Assembly (NCBI GenBank): GCA_046329555.1
Contig: JAXLUK010000004.1
Span: 124,001 to 188,000, forward strand
Reading direction: 5' to 3'
From: UBA1941 sp046329555
GTDB taxonomy: Bacteria > Bacteroidota > Bacteroidia > Chitinophagales > LD1
DNA length: 64,000 nucleotides
A model generated the notes under the pieces. The model saw only the letters and a list, made by a program, of their open reading frames with translations, had not been told where the DNA came from and did no database searches. The position numbers were made by a program, and so were the translations under genes. Positions 51,320 to 59,824 of the stretch are shown one piece after another. The first letter of the stretch is position 1. Each line of letters opens with the position of its first letter.

Positions 51320-52474
51320 ATGCTTACCAGTCGCAATATATACACCGAGGAACACCTGCTTTTCGCTCAATCTGTTCGTGAGTTTGTTCAGAAGGAACTG
51401 TTGCCACACCATCTTCAGTGGGAACGCAACCAAATGGTTAGCCGCGAAAGCTGGTTGAAGGTAGGGGAGGCCGGCTATTTGGCTCCTCAGGTATCAGAAA
51501 CTTATGGCGGCTTAGGCATTGCTGATTTTCGTTATAACGCGATTATTACAGAAGAAATCGCCCGCGCTGGCTTAGCCAGCGAAGCAGTAGGGTATCCCTT
51601 ACATAGCGATATTGTATGTCCTTACATTGAACATTATGGAACTGAATCACTGAAAAAGCGGTTGTTGCCAAAGGTGGTTTCTGGAGAGTGTATTTTGGCC
51701 GTTGCCATGACTGAACCCGGAGCAGGATCTGATCTGCAAAATATCAGGGCAACAGCAGTTGATAAAGGCGATTATTATCTGGTGAACGGCTCGAAAACCT
51801 TCATTACCAACGGCTACCTGAGCGATGCAGCAGTTGTAGCGGTAAAAACGAATCCCGCATTGGGCGCTAAAGGAATTTCATTGGTGGTGATTGAGACCGG
51901 TATGAAAGGATATTCAAAAGGAAAACCGTTTGAAAAAGTTGGATTGCATGCACAAGACACCTGTGAACTTTTCTTTGAAAATGTGGAAGTTCCAAAAGAA
52001 AATTTATTGGGAAAAGAAGGCGAAGGTTTTAAATATCTGATGACGGAGTTATCGCAGGAAAGGCTGGTTGTTGGCTTGGGCGCAATAGCAGCGGCTGAAG
52101 GAATACTGGCAAAAACCATTCAGTATACAAAAGACCGGAAGGCTTTTGGCAAATCGATTTCAGAATTACAAAATACCCGGTTCAAATTGGCTGAATTAGA
52201 AACCGAAGTTACCATTGGAAGAATTTTTGCCGATCGCTGTGTGGAGCTACATCAAACCAAGAGTTTATCGCAAGCTGCTGCGTCTTCCTGCAAATACTGG
52301 TTAAGTGATTTGCAGTGTAAAGTTGCGGATGAATGTCTGCAATTACATGGTGGCTATGGTTATATCTGGGAATACGACGTAGCCCGCGCTTTCGCTGATG
52401 CCCGCGTACAACGTATCTACGCTGGTACAAACGAAATCATGAAGGAACTGATTGCCAGAAAAATTCTGGAATAA
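51320..52474 (+). CDS. Acyl-CoA dehydrogenase
   Basis: 384 residues with the family signatures: the flavin-binding MTEPGAGSDLQ, the second signature toward the end (QCKVADECLQLHGGYGYIWEYDVAR) and RVQRIYAGTNEIMKELIARKIL at the C-terminus. It oxidises acyl-CoA to enoyl-CoA with FAD and passes electrons to ETF. The catalytic base in this family is a Glu near the end; IYAGTNEIM fits the medium/short-chain type. Chain length is not readable. It pairs loosely with the hydroxybutyryl-CoA dehydrogenase elsewhere in the window as a fatty/branched-acid oxidation gene. It converges on ettA with a 7-base gap. Confidence 0.94.
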   Translation: MLTSRNIYTEEHLLFAQSVREFVQKELLPHHLQWERNQMVSRESWLKVGEAGYLAPQVSETYGGLGIADFRYNAIITEEIARAGLASEAVGYPLHSDIVCPYIEHYGTESLKKRLLPKVVSGECILAVAMTEPGAGSDLQNIRATAVDKGDYYLVNGSKTFITNGYLSDAAVVAVKTNPALGAKGISLVVIETGMKGYSKGKPFEKVGLHAQDTCELFFENVEVPKENLLGKEGEGFKYLMTELSQERLVVGLGAIAAAEGILAKTIQYTKDRKAFGKSISELQNTRFKLAELETEVTIGRIFADRCVELHQTKSLSQAAASSCKYWLSDLQCKVADECLQLHGGYGYIWEYDVARAFADARVQRIYAGTNEIMKELIARKILE

Positions 52475-52481
52475 GGAAATC

Positions 52482-54158
52482 CTAACCCACTAATTTCTTA
52501 TACTTGAATCGCTTGATTGCTTCGCCCTGGCGTTGCTTTCTGTTTTCTTCATACTCCGAAAATCCACCTTCGAAATAATAAGCTTGAGCATCACCTTCAA
52601 ACGCCAGTATGTGCGTACATACACGGTCTAAAAACCAGCGATCGTGACTGATAATCACCGCACATCCTGCAAAGTTCTCCAGCGCTTCTTCCAAAGCACG
52701 AATGGTGTTCACATCTAAATCATTCGTTGGCTCATCCAGCAACAATACATTGGCTTCTTCTCTCAACGTTAAGGCAAGATGTAAACGATTGCGCTCACCA
52801 CCTGAGAGCATCTTTACTTTCTTTTGCTGATCCTGCCCGTGGAAATTGAAACGAGATACGTAGCCCCGACTATTCATCTTCAGCTTGCCTGTTTCAATCC
52901 ATTCATCGCCATTGCTCACTACTTCCCAAACTGATTTCTCAGGATCAATGTTGCTGTGTGTTTGATCTACATAAGATATCTTCACCGTTTCGCCTACTTC
53001 AAACGTTCCGCTATCCGGCTTTTCCTGCCCCATAATCATTCTAAACAATGTGGTTTTACCGGCACCGTTCGGACCAATAATTCCAACAATTCCCCCTTGA
53101 GGCAACTTGAAATTTAAATGTTCATACAACAACTTATCGCCAAACGCTTTGGAAATATCATTGGCCTCAATCACCTTGGCGCCAAGTCGTGGCCCTGGCG
53201 GAATATAAATTTCCAGTTTTTCATCTTTCTGTTTTACATCTTCACCCAACATTTTTTCATAGTTGGCCAAACGCGCCTTTCCCTTTGATTGCCTTCCCTT
53301 AGCACCCATGCGCACCCATTCCAATTCACGCTGTAGTACTTTTTGGCGCTTGCTTTCTTCCCGCTCTTCCTGGGCCATTCGTTGCTGTTTCTGTTCCAGC
53401 CATGATGAATAATTTCCTTTGTAAGGAATGCCTTCTCCTCGATCTAATTCCAAAATCCAACCAGCCACGTTATCCAGGAAGTAACGGTCGTGCGTAATAC
53501 AGATAACCGTCCCCTTGTACTGTTCCAAGTGATGTTCCAACCAAAGAATTGACTCGGCATCCAAATGGTTGGTGGGTTCATCCAACAGCAACACATCGGG
53601 CTCTTGCAATAGCAAACGACAAAGCGCAACGCGCCGGCGCTCACCACCTGAGAGGTTCTTCACTAACGATTCGCCATCAGGAACCTGAAGCGCATCCATG
53701 GCACGGTTCAAAACCTGGTCTATTTCCCAGGCGTTTGCCGCATCAATTTTATCTTGTAAAACACCCTGCCGCTCCAGCAACTTATTCATTTTATCGTCAT
53801 CCATCGGCTCCATAAAGGCATTGCCAATGTCTTCGAATTCGCGAAGCATATCAAAGATTTCTTTCTTGCCTTCGCGAATAATTTCAATCACTGTTTTGGT
53901 ATCATCCAACTGCGGTTCCTGCTCCAGATAACCAACAGAAAAATCCTTACTGCTTTCGATTTTTCCCTGATAATTCTGATCAATGCCCGCAATGATCTTC
54001 ATTAGGGTAGACTTACCGGATCCGTTCAAACCTATGATGCCGATTTTGGCACCGTAGTAAAACGATAGGTAGATATTTTTTAAAATCTGCTTACTGGGTG
54101 GGATGGTTTTACTAACGCCCACCATGCTGAAAATAATCTTGTATGACGCTTCTGACAT
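52482..54158 (-). CDS. ettA: Energy-dependent translational throttle protein EttA (ABC-F)
   Basis: 558 residues with two ABC domains without membrane segments. Walker A motifs GLNGSGKST (first) and GPNGAGKTT (second), signatures LSGGERRRVAL and LSGGERNRLHL, and two DEPTNHLD / DEPTNDLD motifs are visible. The linker between domains (WLEQKQQRMAQEER...) is the P-site tRNA interaction motif. EttA binds the ribosomal E site and gates the first elongation step according to ADP/ATP. A -7 box TACTTTCG ends 6 bases before the ATG, next to the pyrR-like gene upstream. Confidence 0.95.
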   Translation of the reverse strand: MSEASYKIIFSMVGVSKTIPPSKQILKNIYLSFYYGAKIGIIGLNGSGKSTLMKIIAGIDQNYQGKIESSKDFSVGYLEQEPQLDDTKTVIEIIREGKKEIFDMLREFEDIGNAFMEPMDDDKMNKLLERQGVLQDKIDAANAWEIDQVLNRAMDALQVPDGESLVKNLSGGERRRVALCRLLLQEPDVLLLDEPTNHLDAESILWLEHHLEQYKGTVICITHDRYFLDNVAGWILELDRGEGIPYKGNYSSWLEQKQQRMAQEEREESKRQKVLQRELEWVRMGAKGRQSKGKARLANYEKMLGEDVKQKDEKLEIYIPPGPRLGAKVIEANDISKAFGDKLLYEHLNFKLPQGGIVGIIGPNGAGKTTLFRMIMGQEKPDSGTFEVGETVKISYVDQTHSNIDPEKSVWEVVSNGDEWIETGKLKMNSRGYVSRFNFHGQDQQKKVKMLSGGERNRLHLALTLREEANVLLLDEPTNDLDVNTIRALEEALENFAGCAVIISHDRWFLDRVCTHILAFEGDAQAYYFEGGFSEYEENRKQRQGEAIKRFKYKKLVG

Positions 54159-54164
54159 AGGGCG

Positions 54165-54172
54165 CGAAAGTA
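54165..54172 (-). promoter_or_regulatory. Bacteroidetes -7 box TACTTTCG for ettA
   Basis: A TAnnTTYG match ending 6 bases before the ATG and placed between the ettA start and the end of the PyrR-like gene. Confidence 0.5.
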
Positions 54173-54177
54173 CAAAA

Positions 54178-54672
54178 TCAATGCAGGAATGCCGTCATCT
54201 TTTCCATATCCACACTGATATGTTCCTGCAGCGAGGTAGAGAGCGATAATCCCACAAAATCGCTGGCAATAGGAAATCGCTTGTGCTGGCGGTCAACCAA
54301 CACGGCCACCTGCACCTTGGCCGGAGCGAATTCCATAATAGGTTTTAGGGCATAATACATGGTACGGCCGGTGTTCGCTACATCATCAACCAGCAACACC
54401 GTCTTGCCGTCAATATCCTCCTTTTCCACATCCACGATTACCGGCGCATTGGCAGGGCTCATTTTGTTTATCTTCAATTCGCGCAGCGTAACGGGCAACG
54501 GGCTAATTTTCGCAATTTCTTCGCCGAGTAACTGCGCCAACAAAAAACCTCCATCGCGGATACCGATGACCATGAGTTGGCTATCTTCAAAATCGGCTTC
54601 TACAATCTCATATGCCATTCTTCGCACCTTCTGCAGGATGGCCATTTCATCCAATATCTGGGTCTTTTTCAT
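54178..54672 (-). CDS. PyrR-like phosphoribosyltransferase
   Basis: 164 residues. The PRPP-binding motif VLLVDDVANTGRTM is the type I phosphoribosyltransferase signature. Other PyrR-like points are VIGIRDGGFLLAQLL (first loop) and LVDRQHKRFPI. In Firmicutes PyrR regulates pyrimidine operons and has weak UPRTase activity. Here there is no pyrimidine gene or visible leader hairpin, so it may act as an enzyme or as an unrelated sensor. It follows the thioesterase gene by 2 bases and precedes ettA, so the three genes form a packed minus-strand row. Confidence 0.82.
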   Translation of the reverse strand: MKKTQILDEMAILQKVRRMAYEIVEADFEDSQLMVIGIRDGGFLLAQLLGEEIAKISPLPVTLRELKINKMSPANAPVIVDVEKEDIDGKTVLLVDDVANTGRTMYYALKPIMEFAPAKVQVAVLVDRQHKRFPIASDFVGLSLSTSLQEHISVDMEKMTAFLH

Positions 54673-54674
54673 GG

Positions 54675-55094
54675 TTATTTTGTTCTTACGGCAAGTGTCA
54701 ACCTACTGATACAAACCAAGCCACCACCTTCATTGGTAATTTTTATCTCCCAAACCTGGGTGGTTTTACCCAAATGTACTGGCCTGGCTACACCTAATAC
54801 AAAGCCATTTCTAGCCGATTTAATGTGATTGGCGTTGATTTCAAGACCCACCACCATTTCGGTTTGTGGATCACAACAAAAACTGCCGCCGATACTTCCC
54901 AAAGTTTCTGCCAAAACACATGAGGCACCGCCATGCAAAATTCCATAGGGCTGTACAGTTCTTCCATCAACCGGCATACGACCTGCCAAAAAATCGTCAC
55001 CCACCTCGGTAATTTCAATCCCGAGATGTTTACCCAGATGTTGCCCGCTGTAATTATTCAGTACTTCTACAGAGGGGCGGAGTTTCCAAATCAC
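54675..55094 (-). CDS. Hotdog-fold acyl-CoA thioesterase (PaaI-like)
   Basis: About 139 residues if translation begins at the GTG at 55094 (MIWKLRPSVEVLNNY), the usual length for PaaI/YbdB proteins. A longer frame would begin inside the divergent gene and is unlikely. The family block VQPYGILHGGASCVLAETLGSIGG is intact, with the HGG motif and the following acidic helix residue. It hydrolyses acyl- or aryl-CoA thioesters. It is 2 bases upstream of the PyrR-like gene. The start region overlaps the compact promoter area of the divergent persulfide-module gene. Confidence 0.85.
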   Translation of the reverse strand: MIWKLRPSVEVLNNYSGQHLGKHLGIEITEVGDDFLAGRMPVDGRTVQPYGILHGGASCVLAETLGSIGGSFCCDPQTEMVVGLEINANHIKSARNGFVLGVARPVHLGKTTQVWEIKITNEGGGLVCISRLTLAVRTK

Positions 55095-55120
55095 CGGGCT
55101 AAAATACGAAACTATTGCGC

Positions 55121-55128
55121 TATCTTCG
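55121..55128 (+). promoter_or_regulatory. Bacteroidetes -7 box TATCTTCG for the persulfide-module operon
   Basis: A TAnnTTYG match ending 4 bases before the ATG at 55133. Confidence 0.5.
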
Positions 55129-55132
55129 TAGC

Positions 55133-56524
55133 ATGATTGTTGAACAGTTGTATACCCATTGTCTGGCCGAAGCAGCATATTACATCGAGTCAGACGGTGA
55201 AGCGGCTATAATCGATCCGCTGCGGGATTCAGGCCCGTATTTAGCCCGGGCAGCGAAGAACGGCGCCTCGATTAAATACATTTTCGAAACGCACTTTCAT
55301 GCTGATTTCGTTTCCGGTCACCGCGAATTAGCGGAGAAGACGAACGCCGCCATCGTATTTGGCAACAAGGCCATGACGGGCTTTGAGGCTATTTTAGCAG
55401 AAGACGGACAAACTTTTCAAGTGGGTAAGTTACGGATTGTTGCGCTACATACGCCCGGCCACACCTTGGAATCAACTTCGTATCTGTTGTTGAATGAAGA
55501 AGGGAAAGCCCATTGTATATTTACCGGTGATACCCTTTTTATAGGTGATGTAGGGAGGCCAGATTTAGCCGTGAAGTCTGACCTTACGATGGAGCAATTG
55601 GCCGGTATGTTGTACGATTCTTTGCACCAGAAAATTATGGCGCTTCCGGATGACGTGATTATTTATCCTGCCCATGGTGCCGGATCGGCATGCGGAAAAA
55701 ATATGAGTAAAGAAACGTTTGATACACTGGGCAATCAAAAGCAAGTGAATTACGCGTTGAAAGCTCCGAACAAGGAAACGTTTATCGGTTTGGTCACCTC
55801 CGGATTAACGCAGCCGCCAGCTTATTTTCCGGCTAATGTTCAAATGAATAAAGAGGGCGCTACCGGTATGCAAGAGATTTATGCAAATGGCCTGAAACCG
55901 TTGCAGCCAAACGATTTTAATGCGTTAATGAATAACGCCGATACGATTGTTTTGGATGTTAGAAAACCTGCAGCATTTTGTTCTGAACATATTCCTGATA
56001 GCATCTCGATTGGGTTAGATGGTCAGTTTGCGCCATGGCTGGGTGCAGTAATGGATATCCATAAAAACTATCTGTTAGTTTGTGATACTGGTAGGGAAGA
56101 AGAAACGGTAATGCGGATGGCACGCGTAGGATTCGATAGGGTTGTCGGTTATCTCGATGGTGGTGTGACTGCCTGGAAGAAAGCAGGTTTCCCAACAGCA
56201 TCTATTACATCATTAGCGCCAGAGGAATACACCGGATTGTTGCAAGATAACACAACGCCCGTTCTTGACGTTAGACGCCCGGGGGAATATGATTCGGGTC
56301 ACTTACCGCAGGCGCAGTTGTATCCCTTAGATGATATCAATCAATGGATAAACAGTTTGGATAAAAGTCATCCATGGTATGTTCATTGTGCTGGAGGATA
56401 TCGATCGGTTATAGCGGCCTCTGTGATGAAGAAGGCAGGTTATGCAGTATCCGATATTGCCGGTGGATTTGCTTCAATCAAGAAGGCTGGCCTTCCTATT
56501 GTTACAGAAGAAAAAGTACACTAA
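55133..56524 (+). CDS. Persulfide dioxygenase-like metallo-beta-lactamase with two rhodanese domains
   Basis: About 463 residues from the ATG at 55133. The N-terminal metallo-beta-lactamase domain (~1-240) has metal residues T-H54-F-H56-A-D58 and PGHTLES; the third His of the usual H-x-H-x-D-H motif is Phe59. Rhodanese domain 1 (~265-355) keeps an active-site Cys in LVCDTGREE. Rhodanese domain 2 (~365-460) keeps VHCAGGYRS. The layout matches the CstB-type persulfide dioxygenase/sulfurtransferase, which oxidises glutathione- or Cys-persulfide and moves sulfane sulfur. It is followed after 19 bases by a rhodanese-thioredoxin lipoprotein gene, making a compact sulfur unit. Confidence 0.9.
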   Translation: MIVEQLYTHCLAEAAYYIESDGEAAIIDPLRDSGPYLARAAKNGASIKYIFETHFHADFVSGHRELAEKTNAAIVFGNKAMTGFEAILAEDGQTFQVGKLRIVALHTPGHTLESTSYLLLNEEGKAHCIFTGDTLFIGDVGRPDLAVKSDLTMEQLAGMLYDSLHQKIMALPDDVIIYPAHGAGSACGKNMSKETFDTLGNQKQVNYALKAPNKETFIGLVTSGLTQPPAYFPANVQMNKEGATGMQEIYANGLKPLQPNDFNALMNNADTIVLDVRKPAAFCSEHIPDSISIGLDGQFAPWLGAVMDIHKNYLLVCDTGREEETVMRMARVGFDRVVGYLDGGVTAWKKAGFPTASITSLAPEEYTGLLQDNTTPVLDVRRPGEYDSGHLPQAQLYPLDDINQWINSLDKSHPWYVHCAGGYRSVIAASVMKKAGYAVSDIAGGFASIKKAGLPIVTEEKVH

Positions 56525-56543
56525 CATCATTGTATTCATGTTC

Positions 56544-57248
56544 ATGAAAAAATTAATCTTTCCTTTTTTAGTAGCATTCGTCCTGATTTCCTGCAATGGT
56601 TCAAGTCAGTCGAAGTTGATGTCGGTTGAAGAATTTGATAAGAAATTGTCGGCTACCAGCGGCGCTCAACTGGTTGATGTACGCACCCCTGAAGAATATG
56701 CTGAACGGCATCTGGCCAATGCAGCCAATCTCAATTTCAATGCCGATGACTTCATCGAAAAGATTGAAAAGTTGGATAAAGCAAAACCCGTCTTTGTATA
56801 CTGCCTTTCCGGAGGCAGAAGCCATAAAGCTGCGGCGCTAATGACTAAAAAAGGATTTAAAGAAGTTTATGAAATGGACGGTGGCATTCTGGCCTGGAGT
56901 GATTCGAAGAAGCCGTTAACTGAAGCTACAGTTAAGCAAGAGGGGATGAATATTGAAGATTATCTGAAGCAGATTACTTCTGATAAATTAGTATTGGTAG
57001 ATTTTAATGCCGTCTGGTGTGGTCCATGTAAATTGTTGAAGCCTATTTTGGCCAAAGTAGAAAAGAAGAACACTTCAAAACTAGAAGTTGTTGCTATTGA
57101 TGTTGATCAGAATCCAGCTTTAGCTAACGACATGCACATCAGGAATATTCCTTTGCTCATTATGTATAAGAAAGGAAAGGAGGTATGGCGCAGCACCGGA
57201 TTAGTTGAAGAGGGTACGATTCAGGAGCAAGTAGATAAAAACTTATAA
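56544..57248 (+). CDS. Rhodanese-thioredoxin fusion lipoprotein
   Basis: About 234 residues from the ATG at 56544 (MKKLIFPFLVAFVLISC, lipobox Cys17). After acylation the protein is an envelope lipoprotein. A rhodanese domain (~25-120) has active-site Cys in VYCLSGGRS, and a C-terminal thioredoxin domain (~130-234) has WCGPCK and the cis-Pro in RNIPLL. The fusion would take sulfane sulfur on the rhodanese and reduce or transfer it with the thioredoxin. Being exported, it acts outside the inner membrane and complements the cytoplasmic persulfide dioxygenase-like gene 19 bases upstream, with which it is co-transcribed. Confidence 0.9.
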   Translation: MKKLIFPFLVAFVLISCNGSSQSKLMSVEEFDKKLSATSGAQLVDVRTPEEYAERHLANAANLNFNADDFIEKIEKLDKAKPVFVYCLSGGRSHKAAALMTKKGFKEVYEMDGGILAWSDSKKPLTEATVKQEGMNIEDYLKQITSDKLVLVDFNAVWCGPCKLLKPILAKVEKKNTSKLEVVAIDVDQNPALANDMHIRNIPLLIMYKKGKEVWRSTGLVEEGTIQEQVDKNL

Positions 57249-57469
57249 CTGTTGGAGCGGGCTTTCAACCAGTAGGAAGAAAGTACACGCCATGCTGAAT
57301 TAAAGAAATCAGTATTTCCCGATTTGGGCGTTCATTGTGTTATCCGAAACAGGTTTGACATCTCTGATTCAAGCTGAACACTTAGGATTTCCAGAGCGTG
57401 TTTAGAGCGATTTTTAAAGATTAAACCTATTCAAGCTTACCCTTTCGTCTGTCCCCAACAAGAAGAGCG

Positions 57470-57503
57470 AAAAAAAATCCCGGTGGTTTTCACCACCGGG
57501 ATT
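57470..57503 (-). terminator. Intrinsic terminator after tuf
   Basis: Minus strand: AATCCCGGTGG / CCACCGGGATT stem (11 bases) followed by a T8 tract, 22 bases after the tuf stop. The gap 57249-57469 upstream of it (on the plus strand, after the lipoprotein) holds no other feature I can see. Confidence 0.9.
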
Positions 57504-57525
57504 CCAATATTGATTTCCGAAGAAA

Positions 57526-58713
57526 TTACTTGATAACTTCAGTTACCTGACCTGCACCTACGGTACGGCCACCTTCGCGAATCGCGAAACGCAGACCTTT
57601 TTCCATAGCGATTGGGTAGATCAGTTTTACTGACAAGGTGATGTTATCACCAGGCATTACCATTTCTGTTCCTGCTGGCAATGTGATTTCACCGGTTACG
57701 TCAGTTGTACGGAAGTAGAACTGAGGACGGTAGTTGTTGAAGAATGGCGTATGACGACCACCTTCATCCTTGCTCAATACGTAAACTTCGCATTTAAATT
57801 CAGTGTGAGGCTGTACAGAACCTGGTTTGCAGATAACCATACCGCGCTTAATTTGTTCTTTTTCGATACCACGCAACAACAAACCTACGTTGTCACCAGC
57901 TTCACCTTCGTCCAGGATTTTGCGGAACATTTCCACACCTGTGATGGTAGAAGTCATTTTTTCGAATGACAGACCGATGATATCTACAGACTCGCCGGTA
58001 AGAGCGCGACCGCGTTCGATACGACCAGTAGCAACAGTTCCACGACCAGTGATTGAGAATACGTCTTCCACAGGCATCAGGAATGGTTGATCAACCGCGC
58101 GTGGAGGAACTGGGATAAAGCTATCCACAGCAGCCATCAACTCGTCGATTTTTTCAACCCACTGAGCTTCGCCGTTCAAGGCACCCAGGGCAGAACCTTT
58201 AATGATTGGAATGTTAGCACCGTCGTACTTGTAGAAGCTCAACAGGTCACGAATTTCCATTTCACCCAGTTCCAGGAATTCTGGATCATCTACCAAATCA
58301 ACTTTGTTCATGAACACCACGATTTGTGGTACACCTACCTGGCGAGCCAAGAGGATGTGTTCACGAGTTTGCGGCATAGGACCATCGGTAGCAGCTACCA
58401 CCAGGATGGCACCATCCATCTGAGCAGCACCGGTCACCATGTTCTTGATGTAATCGGCGTGGCCCGGACAGTCAACGTGCGCATAGTGACGGTTAGCCGT
58501 CTGGTACTCTACGTGAGCCGTGTTGATGGTAATACCACGTTCTTTTTCTTCAGGCGCATTGTCGATTGAAGAATAATCGCGCACTTCGGCCAGACCTTTC
58601 TTTGACAATACCGTTGTAATAGCGGCAGTCAGTGTGGTTTTACCGTGGTCAACGTGACCAATGGTACCAATGTTTACGTGTGGCTTGTCTTTGATGAATT
58701 TCTCTTTAGCCAT
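57526..58713 (-). CDS. tuf: Elongation factor Tu
   Basis: 395 residues with the GTPase motifs GHVDHGKTT (G1), RGITI (G2), DCPGH (G3) and NKVD (G4) and the EF-Tu domains 2 and 3. It delivers aminoacyl-tRNA to the ribosome. It is the last gene of a transcription unit that begins with four tRNAs (Thr-Tyr-Gly-Thr) and is followed immediately by a terminator, so secE and nusG do not follow. Confidence 0.98.
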   Translation of the reverse strand: MAKEKFIKDKPHVNIGTIGHVDHGKTTLTAAITTVLSKKGLAEVRDYSSIDNAPEEKERGITINTAHVEYQTANRHYAHVDCPGHADYIKNMVTGAAQMDGAILVVAATDGPMPQTREHILLARQVGVPQIVVFMNKVDLVDDPEFLELGEMEIRDLLSFYKYDGANIPIIKGSALGALNGEAQWVEKIDELMAAVDSFIPVPPRAVDQPFLMPVEDVFSITGRGTVATGRIERGRALTGESVDIIGLSFEKMTSTITGVEMFRKILDEGEAGDNVGLLLRGIEKEQIKRGMVICKPGSVQPHTEFKCEVYVLSKDEGGRHTPFFNNYRPQFYFRTTDVTGEITLPAGTEMVMPGDNITLSVKLIYPIAMEKGLRFAIREGGRTVGAGQVTEVIK

Positions 58714-58781
58714 TTTTAATTGTTTTAAAGTTGTTTAATGTTTATGTAATTGAATGATTACCGTTAAAAAGCACGGCAACA

Positions 58782-58856
<75 letters not shown>

Positions 58857-58869
58857 ACGTGGTGCGAAG

Positions 58870-58942
58870 AGCGGGAGACGAGGCTCGAACCCGCGACCTA
58901 CAGCTTGGAAGGCTGTCGCTCTACCAACTGAGCTACTCCCGC
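58870..58942 (-). tRNA. tRNA-Gly(TCC)
   Basis: Acceptor GCGGGAG / CTCCCGC and anticodon loop CTTCCAA (TCC). CCA is not encoded. Confidence 0.93.
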
Positions 58943-59052
58943 AAATTTTAAAGAACATCTAAGTCTACCGCCCGGGTAAATCCTCGAAAGGTAGCCGGTA
59001 ACCCGCTCTGCCTAGAACAAGTTCCGATTTTAAACAGATTTAAGTGTGAATG

Positions 59053-59138
59053 TGGTGGGCAGAGGAGGATTCGAACCTCCGAACTCGTAAGAGGACAGAT
59101 TTACAGTCTGTTGTCGTTGGCCACTTGACTATCTGCCC
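59053..59138 (-). tRNA. tRNA-Tyr(GTA)
   Basis: Acceptor GGGCAGA / TCTGCCC, anticodon loop TGTAAAT (GTA) and the long variable arm of a class II tRNA. The CCA end is encoded. A 110-base spacer without another gene separates it from tRNA-Gly. Confidence 0.92.
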
Positions 59139-59160
59139 GAAAAGCGCGGATAAACCGCTG

Positions 59161-59233
59161 AGCCAGCTGAGGGAGTCGAACCCACGACCTATTGATTACA
59201 AATCAATTGCTCTACCAACTGAGCTAAGCTGGC
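59161..59233 (-). tRNA. tRNA-Thr(TGT)
   Basis: Acceptor GCCAGCT / AGCTGGC and anticodon loop TTTGTAA (TGT). CCA is not encoded. First gene of the tRNA-tuf unit. Confidence 0.93.
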
Positions 59234-59276
59234 TTTTCTATTAGATGAATCTGAACCGAAATGTCAAATAACGCAC

Positions 59277-59307
59277 AAAAAAAGTCCCGTCTTTTTCAAA
59301 ACGGGAC
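59277..59307 (-). terminator. Intrinsic terminator after hpf
   Basis: Minus strand GTCCCGT / ACGGGAC stem with a 10-base loop and a T7 tract. It separates the hpf unit from the tRNA-tuf unit. Confidence 0.85.
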
Positions 59308-59363
59308 GCAATAATAGAACTTTTATTCTTATTTCTCAAAACTGAACGAATGATTTTTCCACA

Positions 59364-59723
59364 TTACAAATCATCATCCGTTTCCATCACCGCCTCTTGA
59401 CGGGTACGCTCTACTTCAGCAGGATTTCTCTCATTACGGCGATCCTTGGCCTTTTTTAGTTGCCGACTTAGGTTTTCAACTACCAAATCAGTGCTTTCTT
59501 CAAACGTTTTCGAGGTTTCAGTGCCAAAAATAGTCTTACCCGGAATGTGCAGTTTTACCTCCACCTGCTTGTCGCGTATACTCTGATTGCTATCTAGCTT
59601 AAGAAATACTTCGGCATCGATAATCTTGTCGGAAAAGGTAGTGAGTTTGTTGAGTTTTCTCTTAATGAAATCTAGTAATTGAGATGAGGCATCGAAGTGA
59701 ACGGGACGGATTACAATGTTCAT
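59364..59723 (-). CDS. hpf: Ribosome hibernation-promoting factor (short HPF/RaiA type)
   Basis: 119 residues of the HPF/RaiA fold: an opening strand MNIVIRPVHFDASSQLLDFIKRKL, then IIDAEVFLKLD, VEVKLHIPG and a charged helix LVVENLSRQLKKAKDRRNER. It binds the small subunit in stationary phase and promotes inactive ribosomes. It is the short form with an acidic tail (METDDDL), lacking the dimerisation domain of long HPF. It follows the Xer recombinase gene by 101 bases on the same strand, an order often seen in Bacteroidota. Confidence 0.92.
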   Translation of the reverse strand: MNIVIRPVHFDASSQLLDFIKRKLNKLTTFSDKIIDAEVFLKLDSNQSIRDKQVEVKLHIPGKTIFGTETSKTFEESTDLVVENLSRQLKKAKDRRNERNPAEVERTRQEAVMETDDDL

Positions 59724-59824
59724 AATACTTACTATTTAAAGGTTAACGAATCAACTTGAAAATTAAATTACTGGAAATTTCTGGTTTACCCAATTTTACG
59801 AAAAAGTTTAGGTTTTGTTAGCAT

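Noticed and set aside
55095..55178. Longer N-terminus for the hotdog thioesterase
   Set aside because: The extra residues lie in the divergent gene and its promoter; the length of the family favours a start near 55094.
57249..57469. Possible non-coding RNA between the lipoprotein gene and the tuf terminator
   Set aside because: No promoter, extended hairpin or family signature was recognised by eye.
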